A stretch of DNA of 64,000 nt from Scleromatobacter humisilvae (GCF_023231945.1 NZ_JAJLJH010000005.1:124001-188000); one strand, 5' to 3'; positions 35,002 through 44,474 are shown, counted from the stretch's first letter. Program-made: numbers and translations. The notes: generated by a model not told the origin, from the sequence alone.

Positions 35002-35658
35002 TCATTGCGTGTTGCACGTACCCGTCGCCGGATCCGCAGGAGTGAACATGCTGTAGCTGGAGGTGCTGAATTCGTCCTGGCCCTTGGGCACCGGATGGCT
35101 GATCCAGTAGTTGATCAGCTTGGCGTTCGGATCGTCCTGGCTTGCGAAGATGCGGCCGCCGCCGTGCAGCACGTTGAGGACGAGGGGCTTGTCGAACAGC
35201 CGGCTCTGCAGCGGGCTGCCGAAGATGGTCACGCCCTGGGCCGAGTAGAAGTTCTTGTACATGTCGGTGGCGCGGATCGCGGTGGCCGTGGCGGAGTCGG
35301 TCGCCGCGGCCGCGAGGTCGGCGTCGGCGACAGGCGTTGCCGCGACGATCACGCGCAGCGCGCCGCCGGTGCCGGTGTTGCTGTCATGGCAACCGGCGCC
35401 CGCGCAGGTGTTCGTCGAGGTGACGCCATTCTGCGTGATGGGCAGGTCCTTCAGGAAGATCGGGAAGATGCACTTCTCGAAATAAGGAAACGCCAGCGTC
35501 GCTCCGCCGGTGGTCGACGGGTTCGACACGTTGCCCGGATTGCTCAGCGGATCGCCGCCGCCGCCGCAGCCGGCGAGCAGGGCGGCCGCGATGGCGCCCT
35601 GGACGACGCCGGCGCTGACGCCGCGAGAAGGAAACATCTTCGAGATCAGCATCTTCAT
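35002..35658 (-). CDS. lipoprotein with atypical CX4CH haem-binding motif
   Basis: A 218-residue exported lipoprotein, signal peptide ending at LLAGC then a Gly run. Near residue 83 is NTCAGAGCHDSNTG, a CX4CH sequence, a known rare variant of the c-type haem motif; there is no ordinary CXXCH. Nearby Cys in FEKCIFPIF may pair or ligate. It resembles single-haem or copper-type 'cytochrome c domain' lipoproteins, but I cannot name the family. Its ATG overlaps the stop of the three-haem lipoprotein (ATGA), implying joint function. Confidence 0.75.
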   Translation of the reverse strand: MKMLISKMFPSRGVSAGVVQGAIAAALLAGCGGGGDPLSNPGNVSNPSTTGGATLAFPYFEKCIFPIFLKDLPITQNGVTSTNTCAGAGCHDSNTGTGGALRVIVAATPVADADLAAAATDSATATAIRATDMYKNFYSAQGVTIFGSPLQSRLFDKPLVLNVLHGGGRIFASQDDPNAKLINYWISHPVPKGQDEFSTSSYSMFTPADPATGTCNTQ

Positions 35659-38600
35659 GGAGTCAGGCAGCCCGCTGCGATCCAGTTGGCGATGGTCGCA
35701 TAGTTCGCGCTGTTCGCGGGCAGTACCGCAGTGGTCTGGCTGGTCGCGCCGTCCGGGTGCGGGATCGTCGACGGCCGGGCCAGCAGGTAGTCGACCGGCG
35801 GGTGGCAGGTGTCGGAGACCATGGTCATCGTCACGCCCCAGTCGCCGTCCGGATCGCCCGTGAGGACGAAGCGGTTGTTGGTGAACGACGTCGCGCCGGT
35901 GGGCTTGTTGTCGGAGCCGCGGGCCTGGTGGCAGCCGGCGCAGGTGCTCTCGAGGATCGGGTAGACCGAGGCGATGAACGAGTCCTCGTCCAGCGTGGGC
36001 ACCATGCGGGTGCCGCTGGTCGGGTCGAACGGGTCGTTGTAGTACTTGCCGCCGGTGTCGATCCACTCGGCCAGCAGGCGCTTCTCGGCCGCGTTGAGCA
36101 TCTTGGAGTGATCCGGCGCCGACGACGGCGGGTTCGGATGCGCGGCCTTGGCGGCGTCGTCCGACATCAGGCTCTGGCCCGACAGGATCTCCATCAGCCG
36201 GCTCTTGCGCGCCAGGCCGCCGGCCTCGCCTTCGCTCGCGGCGGTGTTCACCAGCGCATCGAGGCGCTGGATCATCGGCACGCCGTCGTCGAAGAAGATG
36301 ATGGGGCGGCCGGACGAGTCGAGCTGCGGGTCGCCGATCATCAGGCGGTCGTACGACACCACGCGCCCGTCGCCGCCGATGGTGGCGCTCAGGTCGGTGT
36401 GGTCGGAGATGTTGTGGCAGGTCGTGCAGGTGTTGGCGCCGCGGTCGCGGTTCCACAGCGGCTGGATGTGCGTCGGGTAGTTGATGACGCCGTTGACGGG
36501 CACCGGCGTGACGAGGTCGTCGGCCGGGTTCGCGTTGCCGGTGAAGCGCAGCGCGACGGCCGGGCGGGCGGTGACGCCGGTCTTGGCGGTGTCGGCCCAG
36601 ATGTCGGTGGAGACCATGTCGGGCTTGAGCATCGCGGCGGTCGGGTCGAGGCGGACGTGGGTGTCGGCCATCGTCTCGCCGGACTGGTGCGCGCTGGCCA
36701 TCGAGGCCAGGATGCCGGCCGGCACCGTGTTGACGGTCGCGCCCGAGTTGATCGGCGCGCCGCGGCGCGGGCTGTGGCAGCCGTCGCAGGTGCGGCGTTC
36801 GCCCGGACGCACCTGGATCCAGTTGGTGTGCGTCTGCAGCGCGCGGCCTTGCGCGTCGATCACGGCCAGCGCGATCGGGGTGTCGGCCGGCACGTTGAGC
36901 TTGAACGAGCCATCAGGTTCGATCGGCGCGTAGCCGAGCACCTGCTGCGCCTCGAACTCGGTCTCGCCCAGCGAGCTGCGCATTTTCATCATGCTGGTGG
37001 GCGGCGCCACCGCGCGCACGGCGCGGATGAAGCGCGCCGGGGCGCAGTTGTAGGCGGCGTTGGCCGGGTCCTTCATCTTGTTGATGTCGGCGACCGTGGC
37101 GCGGGTGTCGTTGACGTCGACCGGCGTGGTCTGCGGGATCAGCGGCGCGGTGCAACCCGGGTTGGCGTCGGCGCCGGCCAGCATGCCTTCGCCCATGCGG
37201 CCCAGGCCGTCCGTGTCGTAGACGCTGCGCACGTCCAGCGTGCCCATGTGCTGCGAGGCCAGCGTGGTGTCCAGCGGCGCGGCGGCGACGGTCGTCGGCT
37301 CCGTGCGGGCCTGGATCGCGGCCACGTCCACGTACATGAAACCGGCCGGCGGCGTGGCCACGGGCAGCATCGACTGGTTGGCCGGATCGAACATGTAGAC
37401 GGCGTACGGCGGCGGGACGTTGTCCTGCACCGGGTCGGCCTGCGTCTCGGCGATCGGACGATCCATGTCGGCCAGCAGCGCGAGTTCGGCGGCGGACAGC
37501 GTCGAGCAGGGCACGACGACGCCGTTCTTGGTCACCTCGCACGGGCGGTACGACACCAGCACGCGGTTCGTGCCGTCCCACAGCGGGTAGGGCCCGGTGA
37601 TGCGGCCGAAGGTGGAGACGCCGCGGTCGAGGTTGATCGCCTTGTCGGTGGCCTGCACCTGGCCGCCCACCGCCGCGACGGACTTCTTCGCCGGCGTGTT
37701 CTGCTCGGAATAGTTGGCCGCGTCGATCAGCATCAGGGCGCCGCCTTCGTGCGTGCGCTGCAGCGGCATCAGGTCGGACGTGAGGAAGCCGGCGTACTTG
37801 CCGCTCGGATCCATGTCGCGCGGGTGCAGGAAGCTGTTGCCGTCGCTGTGCGAGCCGTACAGCACGAACATGTCGGTGCCGTCCGGGTTGACCGTGAACA
37901 CCTTGAAGTGGTTGCGGCCGCCGACGTGGTCCCAGCGCGAGAACATGATCTGGCCGTTCGGGCGGATCACCGGGTTGCGGTCATGCGACTGGTTGAACGA
38001 GATCTGCGTGATGCCCGAGCCGTCCAGCGCCATCGTGTGCAGGTTGAACACCCGCTCGCGCTCGTACTCGTCGAGAGCGTAGTAGCTGTGGCCCAGCGCC
38101 TGGTTGGGCATGGACTCGGTCTGGCGGTTCGACGTGAACACGATGCCCTGGCCCGCGGGCAGGTAGACCGGGTGCATGTCGTCGTCGTTGGTGGAGGACG
38201 TGACGCGGCGGAAGGTGCCGCCGGTCAGGCCGCCCGTCGTCATGTCGTATTCCCAGATGTTCCAGTGGCCCGTGCAGGCCGCGACGCCGCCGACCTGCAC
38301 CGCATTGGCGGTGGGGCAGCGCATCGAGAACAGGATCTTCTTGCCGTCCCAGGACACCTCGGGCGTGGCGACGTCGCCCTTGCCCATCGTGAACTGCGTC
38401 GTCATGTTGTGCTCGGGGGCGCTCGGCGACGACTTCTCGCGGATCATCAGGTCGCCGCCGGGGGCGGTCGGGCCGCCGTTGGTCGGGTTCAGGCCGATCG
38501 TGTTGACGCGCTTGGCGTACACGATGGGCACGTCGCCCTGCACGGTGACGGTGCTGGCGTCGGTCTTGGAACCGCCTCCGCAGGCGCTCAGCGACAGCAC

Positions 38601-38669
38601 GCCGGCGGCGGCCAGTGCGCTCGCGCAGCCCAGCAGGGTGCGGGTCGAAAACAGGATCGGCTGTTTCAT
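35655..38669 (-). CDS. large three-haem PD40/hydrazine-synthase-alpha-like lipoprotein
   Basis: A 1004-residue lipoprotein with lipobox LSAC (about Cys30). The N-terminal half has PD40/TolB-type propeller blades, e.g. VSWDGKKILFSMRCP, GIVFTSNRQTES and RPNGQIMFSRWDH. The C-terminal half carries three c-type haem motifs, CDGCH (about 627), CTTCH (about 746) and CAGCH (about 908), and resembles the HZS-alpha family of multi-haem proteins; this family call is tentative. KPTGATSF just after the last haem resembles an ApbE flavinylation motif. Maturation would need the ccm operon next door. It is the second gene of the operon, 39 bases after apbE. Probable role: extracytoplasmic electron transfer or an unknown oxidoreductase. 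Confidence 0.85.
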   Translation of the reverse strand: MKQPILFSTRTLLGCASALAAAGVLSLSACGGGSKTDASTVTVQGDVPIVYAKRVNTIGLNPTNGGPTAPGGDLMIREKSSPSAPEHNMTTQFTMGKGDVATPEVSWDGKKILFSMRCPTANAVQVGGVAACTGHWNIWEYDMTTGGLTGGTFRRVTSSTNDDDMHPVYLPAGQGIVFTSNRQTESMPNQALGHSYYALDEYERERVFNLHTMALDGSGITQISFNQSHDRNPVIRPNGQIMFSRWDHVGGRNHFKVFTVNPDGTDMFVLYGSHSDGNSFLHPRDMDPSGKYAGFLTSDLMPLQRTHEGGALMLIDAANYSEQNTPAKKSVAAVGGQVQATDKAINLDRGVSTFGRITGPYPLWDGTNRVLVSYRPCEVTKNGVVVPCSTLSAAELALLADMDRPIAETQADPVQDNVPPPYAVYMFDPANQSMLPVATPPAGFMYVDVAAIQARTEPTTVAAAPLDTTLASQHMGTLDVRSVYDTDGLGRMGEGMLAGADANPGCTAPLIPQTTPVDVNDTRATVADINKMKDPANAAYNCAPARFIRAVRAVAPPTSMMKMRSSLGETEFEAQQVLGYAPIEPDGSFKLNVPADTPIALAVIDAQGRALQTHTNWIQVRPGERRTCDGCHSPRRGAPINSGATVNTVPAGILASMASAHQSGETMADTHVRLDPTAAMLKPDMVSTDIWADTAKTGVTARPAVALRFTGNANPADDLVTPVPVNGVINYPTHIQPLWNRDRGANTCTTCHNISDHTDLSATIGGDGRVVSYDRLMIGDPQLDSSGRPIIFFDDGVPMIQRLDALVNTAASEGEAGGLARKSRLMEILSGQSLMSDDAAKAAHPNPPSSAPDHSKMLNAAEKRLLAEWIDTGGKYYNDPFDPTSGTRMVPTLDEDSFIASVYPILESTCAGCHQARGSDNKPTGATSFTNNRFVLTGDPDGDWGVTMTMVSDTCHPPVDYLLARPSTIPHPDGATSQTTAVLPANSANYATIANWIAAGCLTP

Positions 38670-38708
38670 GGTGGGTCTCTTTCCTTCAAGTCTTCGTCGT
38701 CGTCCGCG

Positions 38709-39683
38709 TCAGCCGAGAAGGCCGGCGGAGTAGTGCAGCGCGCCTTGCGCATCCACGATCACCGCGTCGATGCCCAGGTGGGCGTCGACGAAGCGCAGTC
38801 CTTCCTCGACGCCCATCACGAAGACCGTCTTCGAGAAGGCCTCCGTGGTCAGGCCGTCGTCGGCGATGATGGTCACGCTGCGCACGCTGCTCGGGGAACG
38901 GCCGGTGCGCGGGTCGAGCAGATGGTGGCAGCGGACGCCGTCGCGCTCGAAGAAGCGCTCGTAGTCGCCCGAGGTCGAGATCGACACGTCTTCCAGCGGC
39001 AGCAGCGCCACCACGGCGCCTTCGCGGCGCGGGTCGCGGATCGCCACCGTCCACGGACGCTCGCCGCGCGAGCCCATGACGTGGCTGTCCCCGCCGGCGG
39101 CCACCATCGCGTGGCGGATGCCCAGGCGGCGCAGGATCAGGATCGCGTTGTCGACCGCGTGGCCCTTGGCGAAGCCGCCCAGGTCGATGCGCACGCCGCG
39201 GCGCGCGAAGCGCACGCTGCGCGTGGCGGCGTCGAGCTGCAGGTGGCGCCAGCCGATCAGCGGCAGCGCGTCGGCCAGCGCCGCGGCGTCGGGCGCGATG
39301 CCGGCGCGGTAGTCGTAGAGGTTGCCGGCGCTGGCGAAGGTGATGTCGAACGCGCCGCCGGACAGCTTGGAGAACGCCACCGCGCGCGACAGCAGGCCGA
39401 ACATGCCTTCGCTGACCGCGACCGGCCCGTCGGCCGCGTTCGCGTTGACGATGGACAGCTCCGACGTCGCCTTGTGCGGGCTCATCGTCGCGTCGATGCG
39501 GTGCATCTCGGCCATCACGGCGCCGATCGCCACCTCGGCCGCGTCGCGGCTGGGCGCCTGCAGCTCGACCTCGATCGAGGTGCCCATGATGGCTTCCTCG
39601 CGCCGATACCAGCCCGCGCCGGATCCCTGGGCGGGAGTCGGCGACGGGGAGGCGCTGGTGGTGGCGGGCGAGTGGCTGCTCAT
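38709..39683 (-). CDS. FAD:protein FMN transferase (ApbE family)
   Basis: A 324-residue ApbE protein, which transfers FMN from FAD to Thr/Ser of target proteins in a Mg-dependent way. Motifs in order: the MGTSIEVEL start of the fold, RIDLGGFAKGHAVDNA, AAGGDSHVMG, VSISTSGDYERF, CHHLLDPRTGRSP and a metal-site helix LTTEAFSKTVFVMG in which the usual ADA is changed to TEA. Most ApbE proteins are exported; here neither ATG 39683 nor the longer frame to 39833 encodes a signal peptide, so flavinylation would occur in the cytoplasm unless the start is wrong. No strong ribosome site is visible. It begins the 17-gene operon. Confidence 0.93.
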   Translation of the reverse strand: MSSHSPATTSASPSPTPAQGSGAGWYRREEAIMGTSIEVELQAPSRDAAEVAIGAVMAEMHRIDATMSPHKATSELSIVNANAADGPVAVSEGMFGLLSRAVAFSKLSGGAFDITFASAGNLYDYRAGIAPDAAALADALPLIGWRHLQLDAATRSVRFARRGVRIDLGGFAKGHAVDNAILILRRLGIRHAMVAAGGDSHVMGSRGERPWTVAIRDPRREGAVVALLPLEDVSISTSGDYERFFERDGVRCHHLLDPRTGRSPSSVRSVTIIADDGLTTEAFSKTVFVMGVEEGLRFVDAHLGIDAVIVDAQGALHYSAGLLG

Positions 39684-39976
39684 GATTTTTGGATGGTCGC
39701 GAAGCTCGGCGGAGGCGACCCCTGAAATGGGGTGCCGGTGGGCATGCGGATTGCACACTCCTTCGCTTCGGGCGCATCTTCGCAGTGAAGACCTTCGACG
39801 AAGCGTGAAAAAGTGCCGTATTTTTGGACGCACTGTTTCGTCGTCCGGCTAATCAGTAACGAGATGTTCTGTTAGGCGGGACCCGGCCTCAGTTGTGTAC
39901 AAACGCATCCGAAATCCCGCGCGACCGTGAGCTTCTGCACGAACCAGGACGAGCGTCGGAATGCCGGCCGGACATG
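39684..39976. other. upstream region of the apbE operon, no gene seen
   Basis: About 290 bases that are less GC-rich than their surroundings, with AT-rich islands around 39815-39835 and 39845-39875 and the palindrome-like TTGTGTACAAA (39893-39903). It must contain the promoter of the 17-gene operon, but I could not pick a convincing -35/-10 pair. Confidence 0.4.
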
Positions 39977-40000
39977 AAAAACGGCGCCCGCGGGCGCCGT
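39977..40000 (-). terminator. rho-independent terminator of the ccm operon
   Basis: On the minus strand ACGGCGCC, a four-base CGCG loop, GGCGCCGT and then TTTT, 26 bases after the ccmI stop. It separates the ccm operon from the apbE operon. Confidence 0.85.
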
Positions 40001-40025
40001 CGATCGAGCGGTCCGCAGACGCGGA

Positions 40026-40742
40026 TCAGCGGTTGGCGGACGCCGCCGCCGACGCCGAACGCGCCTCCGCCAGCGCGCGCATCTCGTCGAGCTGGCCGCG
40101 CAGGTACTGGGCGATCGGATCGCCCGGCTGGGCCACCTTGATGGCCTGGTTCCAGGCGACCAATGCGGTGCGGAAGTCGCGCTGGCTCATCGCATAGCTG
40201 CCCTTGAGCGCCAGCGCCTTGACCTGGTTGGGGTTGATCGCCAGCGCGCGCTCGACCAGCTGGATCGGCTCGCCGTCCAGGCCGCCGTTGCCGGTGGCCG
40301 CGAGCAGGTCGGCGAGATCCGCCATGACGTCGGCATCGTTCGGTCGCAGCGCGGCGACGCGGCGGTAGTCGGCAACGGCCGCCGGTCCGTGATTGAGCAT
40401 CACCTGCAGTTGCGCGGCCCGCATCCAGCCGTTCGGGTCGTCCGGGTGCTTCTCGGCGCGCTCCTGCAGCACGGCCAGCTGCGCCTCGGCCGCCGGCCCC
40501 GGGCCGGGCGGCGCGTCGGGCGTCACCGGCAGCAGGCGCGGCGACCCGATCCAGGCGTAGCCGCCGCCGGCGACGGCGACGACCAGCACGGCCAGCCCGA
40601 TCGCCAGCCCGCGCGTGGGCCGCGCGACGGCCTCGGCCGCGGTGGCCGCGTCGGTCACGTGCGCGACCGCGGGGCCGCGCCAGACGAGGATGGCCACGGT
40701 GGCCACCAGCAGGAGAAGCGAAATCAGCGCGAACAGGATCAT
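40026..40742 (-). CDS. ccmI: cytochrome c biogenesis TPR protein CcmI
   Basis: A 238-residue CcmI/CycH-type protein: two N-terminal membrane spans (about 2-22 and 45-65) and a periplasmic TPR domain (DPNGWMRAAQLQVMLNHGPA, AINPNQVKALALKGSYAMSQ). It chaperones apocytochrome c and hands it to the CcmFH ligation complex. It is shorter than the about 400-residue CcmI of some species, as it has a compact TPR domain. Its ATG overlaps the ccmH stop. It is the last ccm gene. Confidence 0.85.
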   Translation of the reverse strand: MILFALISLLLLVATVAILVWRGPAVAHVTDAATAAEAVARPTRGLAIGLAVLVVAVAGGGYAWIGSPRLLPVTPDAPPGPGPAAEAQLAVLQERAEKHPDDPNGWMRAAQLQVMLNHGPAAVADYRRVAALRPNDADVMADLADLLAATGNGGLDGEPIQLVERALAINPNQVKALALKGSYAMSQRDFRTALVAWNQAIKVAQPGDPIAQYLRGQLDEMRALAEARSASAAASANR

Positions 40743-41287
40743 GCGAGGGTTCCAGGACGCGCCAGCGGATCGGCCGCGGGCTCGTCGTCGAGCATGGGCT
40801 CGGGTTCGAATTCGTCGTCGGCCAGCCGCGAGCGGCGGTGGATCACCAGCGCCAGAGCGGCCAGCGCGATCGCCAGCAGCGTGGCCGGCGCCAGCCACAG
40901 CACGGCCGTCGTCGCCTTCAGCGGCGGCCGGTAGAGCACGAAGTCGCCGTAGCGGTCGGTCATGTACTTGCGGATCTGCTCGGGCGTCTGGCCCTTCTGC
41001 AGCATCTCGCGCACTTCCTGGCGCAGATCCGCTGCCAGGTCAGCGTGGGAGTCGGCGATGGTCTGGTTCTGGCACACCAGGCAGCGCAGCTCGCCGGTGA
41101 TCGCCAGCATGCGCGCCTCCAGCGCCGGGTCGGCGGCGGTGAGGCGGGCGGTGGGCGCCTCGAACTTCACGGTGGCGTCCGACGCGGCCGCGGACGGCGC
41201 CGAGGCGGGCGCATCGGCCGCGCGCGTCGGCAGTGCAAACGCGCAGGCCAGCAGTGCGGCGAGGCCGATTCGACGCGCGTCAGCCAT
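40739..41287 (-). CDS. ccmH: cytochrome c maturation protein CcmH
   Basis: A 182-residue CcmH with a signal peptide, the redox motif LRCLVCQNQTIADSHADLA (Cys pair near residues 69 and 72) and a C-terminal membrane span (TAVLWLAPATLLAIALAALA). It reduces the disulfide of apocytochrome c haem motifs in the periplasm, working with CcmG and CcmF. The N-terminal linker is Ala/Ser-rich. It overlaps ccmG by 8 bases and ccmI by four. Confidence 0.95.
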   Translation of the reverse strand: MADARRIGLAALLACAFALPTRAADAPASAPSAAASDATVKFEAPTARLTAADPALEARMLAITGELRCLVCQNQTIADSHADLAADLRQEVREMLQKGQTPEQIRKYMTDRYGDFVLYRPPLKATTAVLWLAPATLLAIALAALALVIHRRSRLADDEFEPEPMLDDEPAADPLARPGTLA

Positions 41288-41810
41288 TGAGCTTCCTTAT
41301 CAGCGGCAGCACGGTGTTGTTGAGCACCTCGGGCGTCAACATGCCGATCTGCTTGAAACGCACCACGCCCTGCTTGTCGATGATGAAGGTTTCGGGCACC
41401 GCGTAAACGCCGAAGTCGATGCCGACGCGGCCCCTCTCGTCGAACATCGAGGCGTCATAGGGGTTGCCGCGCTCGGTCAGCCAGGCCTGGGCCGGCTCGC
41501 GCTGGTCCTTGTAGTCGAGCCCGTAGATCGGCAACGCCTTCAGCTTGGCGAACTCGACAAGATACGGGTGCTCGTCGCGGCAGGTCTCGCACCACGACGC
41601 CCACACGTTGAGCATCCACACCTTGCCCAGCATGTCGGCGCGACGGATCGTCGCTTCGGGCTTGTCCAGCTGCGTCAGCGCGAACTCCGGCGCGGGCTTG
41701 TCGATCAGCGGCGAGGGCACCTCGCGCGGATCGAGATACAGGCCCTTGTATAGAAAGCCGGCCAGGCCGACGAAGATCGCCAGCGGGATGATGAACTTCA
41801 ACGCCTTCAT
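41280..41810 (-). CDS. ccmG: periplasmic thiol:disulfide oxidoreductase CcmG/DsbE
   Basis: A 176-residue membrane-tethered thioredoxin-fold protein with an N-terminal anchor (LKFIIPLAIFVGLAGFLYKG), the active site WASWCETCRDEHPYL (CETC) and the cis-Pro segment YAVPETFIIDKQG. It passes reductant to CcmH so that haem-binding cysteines stay reduced. It overlaps both ccmF and ccmH. Confidence 0.95.
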   Translation of the reverse strand: MKALKFIIPLAIFVGLAGFLYKGLYLDPREVPSPLIDKPAPEFALTQLDKPEATIRRADMLGKVWMLNVWASWCETCRDEHPYLVEFAKLKALPIYGLDYKDQREPAQAWLTERGNPYDASMFDERGRVGIDFGVYAVPETFIIDKQGVVRFKQIGMLTPEVLNNTVLPLIRKLNG

Positions 41811-43828
41811 GCGGATTCCCCGCTCGCGCCCAGCGGCCCGACCACCTGCACCGGCGGGCTCGGCGGCAGCAGCGGCCTGTCGGCGGTGCGCGTCTTCGGG
41901 CGGTAGCGGCGGTCGCTCACGGCGACGATCCCGCCCAGCGCCATCAGCAGGCAGCCGCCCCAGATCCAGTCGACGAAGGGCTTGACGTGCACGCGCCAGG
42001 TCCACGTGTTGGGCTGCACCATGTCGCCCAGCGACACGTACAGGTCGCGCGTGAGGCCCGGCTGGATCGCCGCCTCGGTCGTGGGCGTGCGCTGGATGCG
42101 GTAGACGCGCTTCTGCGGATGCAGCGTCGCCACGTCGTGGCCGTTGTGCGTGACGGGCATGTCGGCCTCGACGGCCTCGTAGTTGGGACCGTGCACGTCG
42201 TGCAGGTCGGCGAAGCGGAACTCGTAGCCGCCCACCGTGGCGCTCGAGCCGACGGCCATCGTCAGGTCTTCCTCGACCTCGTAGGTGCGCACCATGCTGA
42301 CGCCGAACGCGAACACCGCGACGCCCAGGTGCGCCAGCCACATGCCCGTCAGCGAACGCGGCCACTGGCGCATGCGCGCGAACAGCGGCAACTGCGCACC
42401 GCCGTCGGAGCGCAGGCGTTCGACGGCGTCGACGACGATGGACGCCGTGATCCAGTAGGCCATCAGGAAGCCCAGCATCGCCATCAGCGACAGCTTGCCC
42501 GACAGCCACGCCGTCGCCAGCGCGCCCAGCACCGAGGCCAGCGCGGCCCAGCGCAGGCGATGGAACAGCGACGGCAGCGATGCCTCCTTCCAGCGCGCCA
42601 GCGGCCCGAGCGCCATCAGCAGCACGACGGGCACCATCAGCGGCAGGAAGACCGTCTCGAAGTAGGGCGCGCCCACCGAGATCTTGCCCATGCCCAGCGC
42701 GTCGAGCAGCAGCGGATAGAGCGTGCCCAGCAGCACCGAGGCGCACACGACCACGAACAGCATGTTGTTGCCGAGCAGCATGGACTCGCGCGACACCAGC
42801 GCGAAGCGCGCGCCCAGCCCGACCTTCGGCGCGCGCCAGGCATACAGCGCGAGCGAGCCGCCGATGACCAGCACGAGGAAGATCAGGATGAAGCGCCCGC
42901 GCGCCGGATCGGTGGCGAACGCGTGCACCGACGACAGCACGCCCGAGCGCACGATGAAGGTGCCCAGCAGCGACAGCGCGAACGCGAGCAGCGCCAGCAG
43001 CACCGTCCACGACTTGAACGCACCGCGCTTCTCGGTCACGGCCAGCGAATGGATCAACGCCGTGCCCGCGAGCCAGGGCATGAACGACGCGTTCTCCACC
43101 GGATCCCAGAACCACCAGCCGCCCCAGCCCAGCTCGTAGTACGCCCAGGCGCTGCCCAGCATGATGCCGATCGTCAGGCAGGACCACGCGGCGGTCGTCC
43201 ACGGCCGCGTCCAGCGCGCCCACGTCGCGTCGAGCTTGCCCTCGATCAGCGCGGCCACGGCGAACGCGAACGCCACCGAGAAGCCGACGTAGCCCATGTA
43301 GAGCATCGGCGGATGCGCCACCATGCCGGGATCCTGCAGCAGCGGGTTCAGGTCGTTGCCGTCCAGCGGCACCGGCACGAGGCGGTCGAACGGGTTGGAC
43401 GTCGTCAGCATGAACAGGATGAAGCCGATCGAGACCAGCCCCATGATGCCCAGCACGCGGGCGACGAAGGGCTGCGGCAGCTTCGTGCTCCACTGCGCGA
43501 CGGCGAGCATCCACACGGCCAGCATCGCCAGCCACAGCAGCAGCGAGCCCTCGTGGCCGCCCCAGACGCCGGCGATGCGGTAGGGCAGCGGCAGCGTGCT
43601 GTTGGAGTTGCTCGCGACGTAGAGCACGGAGAAATCGTTGCGCACGAAGCACGCGACGAGGCAGAAGAACGCGGCCGCCACGAGCAGCCCGTGCGCGCGC
43701 GCCGCGGGACGCGCGAGCGCCATCCAGTCGGCGCGGCCGCGCGCCGCGCCGATCATCGGCAGCGTGCCCAGGATCAGCGCCACGGCCAGCGCGATCAGCA
43801 GCGCGACCTGGCCAATTTCCGGGATCAT
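41807..43828 (-). CDS. ccmF: cytochrome c haem lyase subunit CcmF
   Basis: A 673-residue multi-span membrane protein that ligates haem to apocytochrome c. The WWD haem-handling motif [18 protein letters not shown] is clear (about residues 235-252), as are [13 protein letters not shown] and [12 protein letters not shown] with conserved His. Normal length (about 650). Its start and stop both overlap neighbours by four bases (ccmE upstream, ccmG downstream). Confidence 0.96.
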   Translation of the reverse strand: MIPEIGQVALLIALAVALILGTLPMIGAARGRADWMALARPAARAHGLLVAAAFFCLVACFVRNDFSVLYVASNSNSTLPLPYRIAGVWGGHEGSLLLWLAMLAVWMLAVAQWSTKLPQPFVARVLGIMGLVSIGFILFMLTTSNPFDRLVPVPLDGNDLNPLLQDPGMVAHPPMLYMGYVGFSVAFAFAVAALIEGKLDATWARWTRPWTTAAWSCLTIGIMLGSAWAYYELGWGGWWFWDPVENASFMPWLAGTALIHSLAVTEKRGAFKSWTVLLALLAFALSLLGTFIVRSGVLSSVHAFATDPARGRFILIFLVLVIGGSLALYAWRAPKVGLGARFALVSRESMLLGNNMLFVVVCASVLLGTLYPLLLDALGMGKISVGAPYFETVFLPLMVPVVLLMALGPLARWKEASLPSLFHRLRWAALASVLGALATAWLSGKLSLMAMLGFLMAYWITASIVVDAVERLRSDGGAQLPLFARMRQWPRSLTGMWLAHLGVAVFAFGVSMVRTYEVEEDLTMAVGSSATVGGYEFRFADLHDVHGPNYEAVEADMPVTHNGHDVATLHPQKRVYRIQRTPTTEAAIQPGLTRDLYVSLGDMVQPNTWTWRVHVKPFVDWIWGGCLLMALGGIVAVSDRRYRPKTRTADRPLLPPSPPVQVVGPLGASGESA

Positions 43829-44277
43829 TGGTTCTTCTCCGCTTTCATCGAGCCGCCATGCGCGGCGGCCTGCTTCAACGCCGCCGCGGCCTCGGGCGGC
43901 ATGTAGTTCTCGTCGTGCTTGGCGAGGACTTCCTTGGCCGTGAACACACCGTCCGGCCCCAGCTTGCCCTCGGCCACGACGCCCTTGCCTTCCTTGAACA
44001 GGTCCGGCAGCGTGCCGCGATAGTGCACCTGCATCGACTTGACGAGGTCGGTGACCGTGAAGACCACGTCGACGCCATCGCGCCTGACGCTGCCCGCCGT
44101 CACCATGCCGCCGATGCGGAACGGCCGGCCCTCGGGCGCCTCGTGCGCGGCGACCTGCGACGGCGAGTAGAAGAACACGAGGTTGGAATTGAAGGCGTTG
44201 AGCACGAGCGCGGTCGCGCCGCCGACGGCCACGAGGATGCCGACGATGATCGTCAGGCGCTTCTGGCGAGGGGTCAC
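43825..44277 (-). CDS. ccmE: haem chaperone CcmE
   Basis: A 150-residue membrane-anchored periplasmic haem chaperone. N-terminal anchor ([20 protein letters not shown]), OB-fold, and the covalent haem-binding His in [13 protein letters not shown] near residue 127. GTG start at 44277, overlapping the ccmD stop. It carries haem from CcmABCD to CcmF. Confidence 0.96.
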   Translation of the reverse strand: MTPRQKRLTIIVGILVAVGGATALVLNAFNSNLVFFYSPSQVAAHEAPEGRPFRIGGMVTAGSVRRDGVDVVFTVTDLVKSMQVHYRGTLPDLFKEGKGVVAEGKLGPDGVFTAKEVLAKHDENYMPPEAAAALKQAAAHGGSMKAEKNQ

Positions 44278-44471
44278 GGACGCTCCCGCGCCGCGCGCGC
44301 GGCCTCTTCGTCGGCCATGCGCTCGGCGATCGCGACGCGCGCCGCGCGGTGGCGCCAGCGCGCGAGCAGCGGCTCGGCCAGCATCAGCGCAGCCATCGTG
44401 CCGTACGCGCCCCACACGAAGCCGCCGCGGCCGCCCATGTCGAGGAATTCAGATAGCGAGTGCCATTGCAT
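44274..44471 (-). CDS. ccmD: haem exporter accessory protein CcmD
   Basis: A 65-residue protein with one membrane span (about residues 18-36, [19 protein letters not shown]) and a basic C-terminal tail, typical of CcmD, which helps release haem-loaded CcmE from CcmC. Position between ccmC and ccmE supports the call. Confidence 0.88.
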   Translation of the reverse strand: MQWHSLSEFLDMGGRGGFVWGAYGTMAALMLAEPLLARWRHRAARVAIAERMADEEAARAARERP

Positions 44472-44474
44472 GGC

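Noticed and set aside
33959-35017. Longer SH3-barrel protein starting at 35017
   Set aside because: The added N terminus is translated repeat sequence that precedes a complete signal peptide, so a signal peptide would be buried. GTG 34912 is preferred.
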